Shown: piece by piece, positions 27,441 through 35,579 of the stretch
Layout of the letters: the number at the start of each line of letters is the position of its first letter
Position numbering within the stretch: position 1 is the first letter of the stretch
NCBI GenBank assembly: GCA_016775335.1
Contig: JAEUGJ010000019.1
Span: forward strand, 24,275 to 88,274
Source: Mogibacterium sp.
Lineage (GTDB): Bacteria; Bacillota; Clostridia; Peptostreptococcales; Anaerovoracaceae
DNA length: 64,000 nucleotides
Direction: 5' to 3'
Translations under genes and position numbers: made by a program
Notes under the pieces: generated by a model
The model's database searches: none
Told to the model about the DNA's origin: nothing
Seen by the model: only the letters and a program-made list of their open reading frames with translations

Positions 27441-27561
27441 AGTCTGCCAAATCTACGACTGAAAGTATGCCAAACATACGATTGAAAATCCGCCAAATCT
27501 ACGATTGAAAATCCGCCAAATCTACGAAAAGAGTGGTGTTTTTCGTAGAAGTGTGTATAAT
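27441..27561 (+). repeat. Four 23-bp tandem repeats, terminal hairpin and -10 before the ATPase gene
   Basis: Units start at 27441, 27464, 27487 and 27510 and share GCCAAATCTACGATTGAA with small changes. TCTACGAAAA of the last unit pairs with TTTTCGTAGA (27521-27549). TATAAT follows at 27556-27561. The period is not a multiple of three, so this is not a protein repeat. A chance 57-codon frame (27335-27508) without a ribosome binding site overlaps it. An operator array for the downstream ATPase gene is the likely meaning (inference). Confidence 0.6.
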
Positions 27562-27659
27562 AAACATGAGAACCGGTGTGAATGAGGAAATACGTTTGAA
27601 AATAAAGAGTAGCGACTAGTAGCTAAGTACAGAATAAGATTAACAGGAAGAAGGAAAGC

Positions 27660-27716
27660 GCGAAAGTAGCACCGGGACATTTTCATGATTACAATGGTGC
27701 CTTTCGCCGGAAAGGC
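27660..27716 (+). promoter_or_regulatory. Structured leader with two exclusive hairpins over the ATPase ribosome binding site
   Basis: GCCTTTC (27699-27705) can pair with GAAAGGC (27710-27716), which hides the ribosome binding site AAAGGCGG. The same left arm can instead pair upstream: GCGAAAG-TA-GCACC (27660-27673) with GGTGCCTTTCGC (27696-27707), freeing that site. The start codon is at 27728. Confidence 0.5.
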
Positions 27717-27727
27717 GGATTATAAAA

Positions 27728-28999
27728 ATGAAAGAATATAGAAAAAGAATTGCGGATGATATTTTGGCAAGGAAACTTGAGGGAAAAGGTGCGGTTCTTA
27801 TAGAAGGGCCTAAGTGGTGCGGAAAGACAACTACAGCAGAGCAAGTTGCTGCCAGCATTCTGTATATGGACGATCCTGAAAAGAAGGAACAGAATATTTC
27901 AATGTCTGAACTGAACCCGAAACGTCTTTTAAAAGGGGATACGCCACGGCTTATTGATGAATGGCAGATTGCACCTAAATTATGGGATGCGATACGTTTT
28001 GAAGTGGATCACCGCAGAGAGCTGGGGCAGTTCGTTTTAACAGGGTCGGCAGTTCCGGTTGACACTAAGGAAATTACTCATTCCGGTACAGGGCGTTTTA
28101 CTTGGTTGACTATGAGACCAATGAGCTTATATGAATCCGGAGATTCCACCGGAGATGTCAGTTTGAAAGGGTTGTTTGAAAATAATGCAGTGGACGGGGA
28201 AACTGATATGACCATTGATCGGCTGGCTTTCCTTGCATGCCGTGGTGGGTGGCCGCAGGCAATCGATATGCGTGATGACATTGCATTGGACCAAGCAAGA
28301 GACTATTATGATGCAGTTGTCCGTTCAGACATCAACAGAGCGGACAATATACAGAAGAATTCAGAAAAGGTTCGCAGACTTATGCGATCGTATGCAAGAA
28401 ATCAGGGCAGCCAGGTGCCCAATACTGTTCTTGCCCGGGATGTTTCAGCAAACGATGAAGAGTCTATGAGTCATGAAACGGTGGTCTCCTATCTGAATGC
28501 ATTGCGTAAAATTTTTGTCGTAGAAGACATGCCGGCGTGGAATCCGAATCTGCGATCCAAGACTGCTATCCGTTCATCTGATACACGTTATTATGTAGAT
28601 CCTTCCATTGCGGCTGCAGCATTGGGAATAGGTCCAAATGATTTGATAAATGACCTGAATACATTCGGTTTTATTTTTGAAACATTATGCATTCGAGATT
28701 TGCGTGTATTTGCTGATGCACTGGATGGACAGGTGTATCATTACAGAGATAAAGAGGGGCAGGAATGTGATGCGGTTGTCCATCTGAGAAATGGACAGTA
28801 TGGGCTCGTTGAGATAAAGCTGGGTGGAGATAAACTCATAGAAGAAGGTGTTCAAAGTTTGAAAAAAATGGAATCAAAAATCGATACCGGTAAAATGAAA
28901 GCCCCCTCATTTCTCATGGTGCTTACCGGAGTCGGAGACTATGCATATCGCAGGAAAGACGGAGTATGCGTCGTTCCTATAGGATGTCTTAAGCATTAG
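27728..28999 (+). CDS. AAA ATPase with DUF4143 domain
   Basis: A 423-residue protein of the AAA_14/DUF4143 group. Walker A is EGPKWCGKTTT (about 25-35), Walker B RLIDEWQ, and the sensor segment FVLTGSAVP follows. The C-terminal part holds DUF4143 and a nuclease-like fold with D-A-V-V, LVEIKLGG (D-x(n)-E-x-K). Role unknown; such genes are common as solitary accessory genes and have been linked only loosely to defence or toxin-like systems. The gene is AT-richer than its neighbours and lies after tRNA genes and a broken gene, suggesting acquisition. The unusual leader is described separately. Confidence 0.85.
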   Translation: MKEYRKRIADDILARKLEGKGAVLIEGPKWCGKTTTAEQVAASILYMDDPEKKEQNISMSELNPKRLLKGDTPRLIDEWQIAPKLWDAIRFEVDHRRELGQFVLTGSAVPVDTKEITHSGTGRFTWLTMRPMSLYESGDSTGDVSLKGLFENNAVDGETDMTIDRLAFLACRGGWPQAIDMRDDIALDQARDYYDAVVRSDINRADNIQKNSEKVRRLMRSYARNQGSQVPNTVLARDVSANDEESMSHETVVSYLNALRKIFVVEDMPAWNPNLRSKTAIRSSDTRYYVDPSIAAAALGIGPNDLINDLNTFGFIFETLCIRDLRVFADALDGQVYHYRDKEGQECDAVVHLRNGQYGLVEIKLGGDKLIEEGVQSLKKMESKIDTGKMKAPSFLMVLTGVGDYAYRRKDGVCVVPIGCLKH

Positions 29000-29046
29000 A
29001 ATGTGATTGAATAAAACAGAAATGCAAGCTGCAAAGGAGGTATATT

Positions 29047-29406
29047 ATGGCAATGAAGAGATTACTGATTGAATTTGGACAGGGTGTGGATATGCACGGC
29101 GGCGACCAGAACAATGCGGTGCGGAAGGCCACGGAAGATGCCATTCATCACTGCTGCATGGCCGGCATCTCCGAGATTTTTGAAATTACCGACCGCAAGA
29201 AGCAGGCATTTATTAAGGCGGACATCTATGCGCCCCATCCGCAAGAAGTGGACCCGAAAGTCGTAACGGATTATCTGCACTGGTGGAATGTGGAGGCAGA
29301 GGTGCATCACGGCGGTGCAAACCCGGAGGGGATTGCCTTGAACGGAAAACCGAAAACCGAGATTACAATCGCAATTGTTGCACTTACCGTGTACGTGGAT
29401 GCATAA
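29047..29406 (+). CDS. Lin0512 family protein
   Basis: A 119-residue protein of the conserved Lin0512 family (PF09585), unknown function. Family features seen are LIEFGQGVDMHGGDQNNAVRKA near the N-terminus, followed by VDPKVVTDYLHWWNVEAEVHHGG and IAIVALTVYVDA. No membrane segment or signal peptide is visible. AAAGGAGGTAT is placed just before the ATG. It stands alone, 47 bases after the ATPase gene, and a terminator follows. Confidence 0.75.
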   Translation: MAMKRLLIEFGQGVDMHGGDQNNAVRKATEDAIHHCCMAGISEIFEITDRKKQAFIKADIYAPHPQEVDPKVVTDYLHWWNVEAEVHHGGANPEGIALNGKPKTEITIAIVALTVYVDA

Positions 29407-29435
29407 AAGAATGACGGAAACTTATGACTTTAACG

Positions 29436-29465
29436 CAGCGCAAAGATTCTTTGCGCTGTTTTTAT
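29436..29465 (+). terminator. Terminator after the Lin0512 gene
   Basis: CAGCGCAAAGA and TCTTTGCGCTG form the stem, followed by TTTTTAT. Confidence 0.8.
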
Positions 29466-29552
29466 GGGCGATGCAAATGTAATTGGATAGACTTTAGGAT
29501 ATAATAAAGGCAGAATCATCTTGCAAATATTTTTCGGGAGAGGGCGTCGGAT

Positions 29553-30320
29553 ATGAAACTTGGAAGAAGAATTACGGAGCTGAGAAAAGCAAATAACCTG
29601 ACCCAGGAGGGGCTGGCGGAGCGGTGCAGTGTCACGCGGCAGACCATTTCCAATTGGGAGAACGGGAAAAGTTATCCGGACCTGGAGATGCTTGTTTTTA
29701 TCAGCGATTCTTTTGATATTTCCCTGGACGCTCTGGTGAAAGGAGATGGCAAGATGGTGCAGGAGATTACGAAGGAACAGCGCAAGGGGCGTTTTCAGAA
29801 CTATAAGATGGCGGCGCTCACGGTAGGGCTGCTTCTGCTGGTGGGACTGGGATTGTACGCGCTGGAACATACCTACGTTCGGCTGAGCACCGAGGATTGC
29901 GGTGCGGAGGTGGTGGAGGTGAATTCGGTTCACCTCGACGATGTGAAAATCGATCGGGATCGGAAGATGGCTTTTTATAAACTTCCGAACGACAATGCGC
30001 GAACCTACTACGGGGTGAACGGGACTAAAGCCCCGGCCAAGGGAATCTACGTGTTCGAGGGGGAAGAGTACAATCAATTGATGAACAACAAAGTGGCCTC
30101 CTACATAACGCTGGAGGTGCCGGATCGGGCCGTCGTTTCGGTGGGTTCGCCCAAGGCGGGATCGGATACCGTGGAACTGAGCCTGGAGATGAGCAATTTC
30201 GACCGGATTTTCGGAAAGAAGGGCGGAAGCGCCGTTTCGACGGATATGTGGTTCAGTGAAGTGAATCGAATCGTGGATGCGAATGCGGGCAATTCCATTG
30301 TGTGGAAGAAAAGTAAATAA
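29553..30320 (+). CDS. Membrane-anchored XRE-family regulator
   Basis: Residues 1-62 form an XRE helix-turn-helix (RITELRKANNLTQEGLAERCSVTRQTISNWENGKSYP, shown in parts, 5-41). A charged segment leads to one membrane helix (about 86-105, AALTVGLLLLVGLGLYAL) and an extracytoplasmic domain of about 145 residues of unknown type. The layout suggests a one-component sensor that reads an outside signal and binds DNA inside. ATG 29553 follows GGGAGAGGG. The three lipoprotein genes downstream are possible targets (inference). Confidence 0.8.
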   Translation: MKLGRRITELRKANNLTQEGLAERCSVTRQTISNWENGKSYPDLEMLVFISDSFDISLDALVKGDGKMVQEITKEQRKGRFQNYKMAALTVGLLLLVGLGLYALEHTYVRLSTEDCGAEVVEVNSVHLDDVKIDRDRKMAFYKLPNDNARTYYGVNGTKAPAKGIYVFEGEEYNQLMNNKVASYITLEVPDRAVVSVGSPKAGSDTVELSLEMSNFDRIFGKKGGSAVSTDMWFSEVNRIVDANAGNSIVWKKSK

Positions 30321-30347
30321 ATGCAGTAAGAGAATAGGGTGAGAGGG

Positions 30348-30389
30348 AATCTCCGACGACCGCGGATGAGGCGGCGTCGGGGATTTTTT
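30348..30389 (+). terminator. Terminator after the XRE gene
   Basis: AATCTCCGACG and CGTCGGGGATT pair, followed by TTTTTTG. Confidence 0.8.
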
Positions 30390-30727
30390 GTGGGGAGCAG
30401 AAGGAAACGGCCTCGCCGTTTCCAACATCTGTGTAAGCGCGGACGGACCCGGCATGCTTCGCCGCTGAAGGCCCATCTAGCTCGGGGGACGTGGTGCCTG
30501 CCGACGAAGGAATAAGGGTTAGTGATGAACGAGCCTCCCGGAGGCTCGTTTTTTATACGACATCCGAGGCCACGAAAAAGGGAAGACCCCGAAAAATACC
30601 CTTTCGGGTGATGTTCCGGCGGCGAGAACTTGGTAAAATGTTCTCACAAACAAGAAGTACTTCGTATGTTTCACGCAGAACCGTTATCGCACCCGAGGTT
30701 CGAAAGAATCATTTCGAGAGAAGGTGA
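30390..30727 (+). other. Gene-free stretch with several hairpins
   Basis: No coding sequence is convincing here. Hairpins are GGAAACGG/CCGTTTCC (about 30404-30424), a strong terminator AACGAGCCTC-CCG-GAGGCTCGTT with a T run (30528-30554), CCCGAAA/TTTCGGG and GAGAAC/GTTCTC. A complete intrinsic terminator with no gene before it suggests a small untranslated transcript ending at about 30554. GACGTGGTGCC at 30488-30498 is the reverse of the motif repeated at the window start. Confidence 0.35.
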
Positions 30728-30732
30728 GAGAT

Positions 30733-31212
30733 ATGAAAAAGATAGTAATGCTGATGCTTTCGTTGATGCTGATGTTCTCTTTCACGGCATGCGGCGGAGG
30801 CGGCGGTGATTCCGAAGGTACGAAGAGTGCGAAATCCGATCCAAACGTGATGCAGATTGGGGATTACAAAGCGGAATTCAAAGGCTATGAGATTGTAAAG
30901 GACAGCGATGAAGACGACGCGATTGTGGTGACCTGGGAGTACACCAACAACGCGGAGGAAGCGAAATCCTTTACGTGGGCGTTTGATTACGCACTGACTC
31001 AGGACGGGGAAAAGCTGGAGAACAGCACGGTGTTCGTAAAGGATACCTACGATGTCGTAGACGATGCGAAGGGAACCGATGTGGAACCGGGGAAATCCCT
31101 GGAGGTGAAGACCACCGGAAAGCTGCGCAATCTCAAGAGTCCGGTAAAAGCAGAATTCGCCAATCTGGCAGGAGACGAAACCGACTCCATGGAAATCGAT
31201 ATCACCAAGTAA
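30733..31212 (+). CDS. Lipoprotein with DUF5067-like domain
   Basis: A secreted lipoprotein of 159 residues. The signal peptide ends in a lipobox, FSFTAC (cysteine near 21), followed by a glycine-rich linker. The remaining roughly 115 residues look like the DUF5067 immunoglobulin-type fold (DDAIVVTWEYTNNAEEAKSF, EVKTTGKLRN). Function is unknown; such proteins sit outside the membrane. Start 30733 has AAGGTGAG upstream and is preferred over ATG 30724. First of three lipoprotein genes with similar CGGGG linkers. Confidence 0.75.
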   Translation: MKKIVMLMLSLMLMFSFTACGGGGGDSEGTKSAKSDPNVMQIGDYKAEFKGYEIVKDSDEDDAIVVTWEYTNNAEEAKSFTWAFDYALTQDGEKLENSTVFVKDTYDVVDDAKGTDVEPGKSLEVKTTGKLRNLKSPVKAEFANLAGDETDSMEIDITK

Positions 31213-31218
31213 GTCCGC

Positions 31219-31255
31219 AGCCATAGATCGCCGGATGGCGGTTTATGGCTTTTTC
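31219..31255 (+). terminator. Terminator between lipoprotein genes 1 and 2
   Basis: AGCCATA...CGCC with GGCG...TATGGCT, then TTTTTCT. Confidence 0.75.
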
Positions 31256-31357
31256 TATCCGCATCGTCATCCTAAGCAGAATAAAAAATCACCGGGGACG
31301 ATGCGGCAGTTCCGTTAAAGCACGAGAGATGACCGAACAGAAAAGAAGGTGGCGACG

Positions 31358-32764
31358 ATGAAAAGGAAGATACTGGCAGCCGCTCTCGTACTTGGAATGT
31401 GTTGCACATTTGCAGGATGCGGCGGAGGCGGAAAGGATGACGGAAAGAATTCCGACAAAGAAAAAGCGAAAGAGGTATCCATTATCGGAAGCTGGGAATG
31501 CGAGGACATCGAAGTAACCGATAACGGAAAGAAGATGAAGAAGGATTCCGTCAAAACCATTTTCGGGGAAGATTTTTCCAAGGTGCTGAAGTTCAGCGCC
31601 TACAGCGACGGGGCGGCGTACCTCACCATGATGGACGATGAGAACGGCGTGACCTGGACGAAAACGAAGGACAAGACTTATAAGCTCTCCTTCTCCGGTG
31701 CTCAGGAAAAGGGCGGCGAAAGCATGACCGCGAAGCTGGATGGGGAAAAACTGATCATCCGCTCCGAGGACACCTATCAATCCGACGGCAAGGACATGAC
31801 CATGGAAATGGAATTCAGCATGAAGTACCTGGGGAAGAAATCCCGAATCATGGACGGTTGGGACGTTACCCTGAGCGACGACGAAGTCTATGCCATGAGT
31901 AATTTCGTTTCGGAAGGTCGGTTTGTGGCAACGGACGGCCTGCTGTACGGTGATTACGGCGGCAAGAAATGGGGCAAGGGCGCTTTCACCGTCGGCAAGA
32001 TCAGCGGCAACAAGGTGGAGAACCAAAAGGTTCTGGCGAAAGAGGCCAAGGCGGGTAGTTTGACCGCATACGACGGAGCCGTTTACGGCATTTTGGATCA
32101 GGAGAAGATCATAAAAGTAGAAGTCGGAAAAACCAAGGTGGAAACGCTGTACACCGGGACTTGCGATTATCTGCAGGTGACGAAAGACGGTATTTTTTTT
32201 ACCGACGAGAAAAACCACTACTGCAGAATCAATTTCGACGGCAAGAACAAGAAAACCATTCTGGAAAAGAAGACCTTCTTCCCGTACCGGGTAAGCCCGA
32301 AATTCCTCATCTACCAGGATGATGAAGACGGCGAAACGCTTCACGTGTACGATCTGAAGACGGGAAAGGACAAGAAGATTTCGGATGTGAAATCCTACAA
32401 TCCAATGCTGTGCGGCGATTTTCTCTACTTCTACACCCCGGGCAGCGGGGAGGATATGAAGTACATCTGCAGAATCGATATGTACTCGGGCCGGCAGGAG
32501 AAGGCGGAGAAGGACGCGTTCCTGTATGATTTCTACGTGACCCCGAAGAACTTGGTAGGGGCGCCGGGCGGATTCGTCTTCGCAAAGTTCAGCGAATGGG
32601 ACAAATTTGCGGAGAAGAACAGCGCCGGTTTTAAATTCTATCCAATGTACAGCGACGGCGAAATTTGGATTACAAAATCCTCCGGGGAGAATTTCATGGG
32701 ACCGAGACAGTTTGGATCCGATGATGAAAAGAGTATCGGCTATTCCTATGTAAAGAAGAAATGA
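31358..32764 (+). CDS. Lipoprotein, lipocalin-like start and beta-propeller-like body
   Basis: A 468-residue secreted lipoprotein with a lipobox FAGC (cysteine near 22) and a CGGGG linker. Residues about 40-160 begin with IIGSWECEDIEV, which resembles lipocalin-like stress proteins. From about 180 on, repeated modules such as VGKISGNKVENQKVL and DYLQVTKDGIFFTDEKNHY suggest DUF5050-type beta-propeller repeats, often found in cell-surface proteins of Clostridia. Catalytic residues are not recognisable. Start 31358 has AAGAAGGTGG upstream. The next gene begins near its stop, so co-transcription is likely. Confidence 0.65.
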   Translation: MKRKILAAALVLGMCCTFAGCGGGGKDDGKNSDKEKAKEVSIIGSWECEDIEVTDNGKKMKKDSVKTIFGEDFSKVLKFSAYSDGAAYLTMMDDENGVTWTKTKDKTYKLSFSGAQEKGGESMTAKLDGEKLIIRSEDTYQSDGKDMTMEMEFSMKYLGKKSRIMDGWDVTLSDDEVYAMSNFVSEGRFVATDGLLYGDYGGKKWGKGAFTVGKISGNKVENQKVLAKEAKAGSLTAYDGAVYGILDQEKIIKVEVGKTKVETLYTGTCDYLQVTKDGIFFTDEKNHYCRINFDGKNKKTILEKKTFFPYRVSPKFLIYQDDEDGETLHVYDLKTGKDKKISDVKSYNPMLCGDFLYFYTPGSGEDMKYICRIDMYSGRQEKAEKDAFLYDFYVTPKNLVGAPGGFVFAKFSEWDKFAEKNSAGFKFYPMYSDGEIWITKSSGENFMGPRQFGSDDEKSIGYSYVKKK

Positions 32765-32775
32765 GAGGTGCGGAT

Positions 32776-33144
32776 ATGAAAAAGAAAATAATGACGGTGG
32801 TGATGTCTTTGATGATGTGCTTCTCAATGGCCGCTTGCGGGGGTGGAGGAGACAAGGAAAAAGATGATGGCATCGATCCAAACGCAACCGTGACCAAAGA
32901 GCAGTACGAAAAGCTGCGAGAGACCAAGTGGTACGAGCTGACGCCGGAGGAAATGGAACAGTTTCTGGGCGTGAAGTATGTGGAGGACGAAGAATCCACC
33001 GAAAGCTGGGGAGAAGGATACCTGGTGGTGGACTTCCCGGGCCCGGATGAGAATTCCCGCCTGCACGTGCTGTTCAAGGCCGATGAAAACGGCAAATATA
33101 CCCCTTCCAGCATGAGCCCGACGGGCAAGCTGATGGGAGATTAA
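32776..33144 (+). CDS. Small lipoprotein of unknown function
   Basis: A 122-residue secreted protein with a signal peptide and lipobox MAAC (cysteine near 20). The mature part is short and acidic: VTKEQYEKLRETKWYELTPEEMEQFLGVKY. I do not recognise the domain. Start 32776 is chosen over ATG 32761, which overlaps the stop of the previous gene and has no ribosome binding site, while TGAGAGGTG is 5-10 bases before 32776. It forms a block with the two preceding lipoproteins. Confidence 0.65.
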   Translation: MKKKIMTVVMSLMMCFSMAACGGGGDKEKDDGIDPNATVTKEQYEKLRETKWYELTPEEMEQFLGVKYVEDEESTESWGEGYLVVDFPGPDENSRLHVLFKADENGKYTPSSMSPTGKLMGD

Positions 33145-33176
33145 AAGGTGAATAATATAATAATGATGAATAGTGA

Positions 33177-33215
33177 GGAAAAACTCTCGGTCGGACGACC
33201 GGGAGTTTTTCCTTT
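33177..33215. terminator. Bidirectional terminator between lipoprotein 3 and the LRR gene
   Basis: GGAAAAACTC...GGTC and GACC...GAGTTTTTCC pair; T tracts flank both ends. Confidence 0.8.
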
Positions 33216-33235
33216 TGATGCATGTGTTGACGGTT

Positions 33236-35359
33236 TTATTTCACCTTTACGCTCTTGGTCTTGGACCAGGAAGAATAGTACTTGCTTCCCTTAACGGTCT
33301 TGTACGTACGAACACGAACATAGTACTTTTTGCGGGCTTTTAATTTCTTAATCGTCTTGGAAGAGGTCTTGTACGTCTTAACGGTGACGATCTTGGTGGA
33401 TCTCTTCGAGAACTTCTTGGACTTGCTGTATTTAATCTGATAACCGGATACAGCGGACTTGCTCTGTTTGGTCCAGCTTACGGTCATCTTCTTCTTGCCC
33501 TTCTTCAGCTTCTTGATTGCGGAAGACTTCGGATAGATTTTATAAGTTGCCGATACGGTTCCATCGTACTTGTTCTTTCCGATTGCTTTTACCGTATACT
33601 TGCCCGGATAAATGCTCTTGGAATAGGAAACGGTGTAGTTGTCGGAAGAGAGAACCTTTCCGTCCTGTCCTTTTACCGTAACTCCCGGGCGAATGGTCTT
33701 TCCGGTGTAGGTGTAGGATGCTTTCGCCGGCTTCACGGATGCGATCTTTGTAGCCGGTACTACGGTTGCGGTTCCGGAAAGCTGCGGACCGCCGTCGGAT
33801 TCGAACTTGGTAGCGTATTCGTATTTGAATGTTCTGCTGTTCTCATCCTTGAAGGTAATGGTCTGTGCGTCCGCATCGTAGGTGTATCCTTCGCCGGCCT
33901 TTACAGTAACGTTCGCCGGGTTAGAGAACAGATCCTTTAGGGACACGGTGTTGGATGCAAGTTTACCGGAAGAAACGTAAATTTCCGGTGTCTGCTCGCC
34001 GATGTCCAGCGTGTTGTAAGTATCCGGGTTGGAACGGCCTTCCAGGTCCAATTCCTTAATATGGTTTCCGTCCAGCTCCAGACGGCTGAGGCTCGGAGCC
34101 TTGTCGAATTTGAGGCTTTCCACGTCGGCATTCTGTGCCTTAACGGAATAGATTTCGGTGTATCCGGTGAGGTCGATATTCTTCATGTTGTCGATATCGG
34201 TGTTGGTGATATCCAGTGTCGCCAGCTTCTTGTTCTTGGAAATATCCAGATGCTTGATCTTCGTGTTGGACACGCAGAGGGATCCCAGCTTCGGATTCTT
34301 GGAAACGTCCACTTTCGTAATCGGCGTGCTCTGAATCTGCAGGTGGCGCAGGTTCGGCTGGTTGGACACATCGATGGACTTGATCGGGGAACCCTCCAGG
34401 AAGATCTCAAAAATGTTGGTTGTGTGGGAGAAGTCCAGTTCTTCAATCGGAGCGGCTTCGTACACTACCGTATCCAGTGTAATCGGGTTCTCGTATTCCT
34501 GTCTGCAGTTGTAGAACGCCGCCAGGGAATGGTTCTTGGACAGGTCCAGAGAGTGAATGCCGGTTCCGGACACTCGGAGATGAGTCAGATCCGGGTTCTT
34601 TGCAGTGTTCAGCTCTTTAATACCCTTGTCGCCGGTGAGGTATACCTCGTAAAGCTCCGGATTCTTGGTGACATCCAGAGAAGAAACCTCGGTGTATTCC
34701 AGATTCAGCGCGAACAGCTTCGGGTTCTTAGTCACGTCGATTTCGCGGATATCGGTGGTGTTGAGGTCCAATCTTCTCAGCTTCGGATTCTGAGTCACAT
34801 CCACCTCGCTCAGGTTTGTAACGAAGGCGTGAAGCTCTTCCAGATTCGGGTTCTTGGATACATCCAGCTTATCGATTTTGGAATAGGTGATGTCCAGATA
34901 TTCCAGCTTTGGATTCTTGGTCACGTCGATCGAAGTGAGCAGATAGTCCATGTTGTAGTCTTCATCGGATGTGTAGCACATGGAAGCGTTCAGCTTCTTC
35001 AGTTCCGGGTTCTTGGTGACATCGATGCCGGAAATGGCGGTGCCGCTGACATCGATCTCGGTCAGAGCCGGCAGCAGCTCGATGCCCCGGACGCTTTCCA
35101 CGGAATCGTTGTCTGCCAGATTCACGGTCTTCGCAGCAGCGATTTCCGCTGCGGACAGAAGGTCGTCCTTGTTGGAATCGAATTCCTGTATTACGTAATT
35201 CCGGAATGCTTCGTCCGGGAAATTCTGCGCATCAATCTTTACGTCGGTCTGCTCCGGTTCCGCAGCGTGAACATTCACTATGGAACTGCCGGCCATCAAT
35301 ACCGCAAAGATGAACGCGATGGCTGCAAGCCATACTTTGTTGCAAGTTGCCTTATTCAT
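33236..35359 (-). CDS. Secreted leucine-rich-repeat protein with EF-hand-like and fibronectin III domains
   Basis: A 707-residue surface or secreted protein. A signal peptide (about 1-32, ends NVHA) is followed by an EF-hand/dockerin-like loop, DSNKDDLLSAAEI, then about 15 repeats near residues 70-440. These follow the pattern VTKNPKLxxLxxxxTxIxxLDVSKNPxL, about 21-23 residues each. The C-terminal part has a strand-rich YTYTGKTIRPGVTVKG domain and a fibronectin III domain (about 610-700) with WTKQSKSAVSGYQIKYSKSK. Many lysines follow. Binding of host or cell-surface partners is likely. Start 35359 has GGGGGT upstream. No sortase motif is visible. Confidence 0.8.
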   Translation of the reverse strand: MNKATCNKVWLAAIAFIFAVLMAGSSIVNVHAAEPEQTDVKIDAQNFPDEAFRNYVIQEFDSNKDDLLSAAEIAAAKTVNLADNDSVESVRGIELLPALTEIDVSGTAISGIDVTKNPELKKLNASMCYTSDEDYNMDYLLTSIDVTKNPKLEYLDITYSKIDKLDVSKNPNLEELHAFVTNLSEVDVTQNPKLRRLDLNTTDIREIDVTKNPKLFALNLEYTEVSSLDVTKNPELYEVYLTGDKGIKELNTAKNPDLTHLRVSGTGIHSLDLSKNHSLAAFYNCRQEYENPITLDTVVYEAAPIEELDFSHTTNIFEIFLEGSPIKSIDVSNQPNLRHLQIQSTPITKVDVSKNPKLGSLCVSNTKIKHLDISKNKKLATLDITNTDIDNMKNIDLTGYTEIYSVKAQNADVESLKFDKAPSLSRLELDGNHIKELDLEGRSNPDTYNTLDIGEQTPEIYVSSGKLASNTVSLKDLFSNPANVTVKAGEGYTYDADAQTITFKDENSRTFKYEYATKFESDGGPQLSGTATVVPATKIASVKPAKASYTYTGKTIRPGVTVKGQDGKVLSSDNYTVSYSKSIYPGKYTVKAIGKNKYDGTVSATYKIYPKSSAIKKLKKGKKKMTVSWTKQSKSAVSGYQIKYSKSKKFSKRSTKIVTVKTYKTSSKTIKKLKARKKYYVRVRTYKTVKGSKYYSSWSKTKSVKVK

Positions 35360-35521
35360 TGTGGCAATACCCCCTTGATAGATTATAATAAAAACATGCA
35401 TACGTACAATCCATCCGCTTCCGAGGCGGACAAAATCATACCACCCACCCCTCAAATTATTTTGAGGGTATAAATCGAGTCATTATACCATATTCTTCCC
35501 AATAGGACCCCTTGCGCATCA

Positions 35522-35549
35522 TTGATATTATTTATACAACTGGTATAAT
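35522..35549 (+). promoter_or_regulatory. Nuclease gene promoter
   Basis: TTGATA (35522-35527) and TATAAT (35544-35549) with a 16-base spacer, about 30 bases before the ATG. Confidence 0.6.
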
Positions 35550-35579
35550 AAATCTTAAAATACAATAAAAAAGGACACT

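Noticed and set aside
27441..27532. Tandem repeats as a CRISPR array
   Set aside because: Units abut without unique spacers, and no cas genes are present.
34061..35473. A 470-codon plus-strand frame over the LRR gene
   Set aside because: The repeat pattern belongs to the minus-strand protein; this frame mirrors it and has no start signals.
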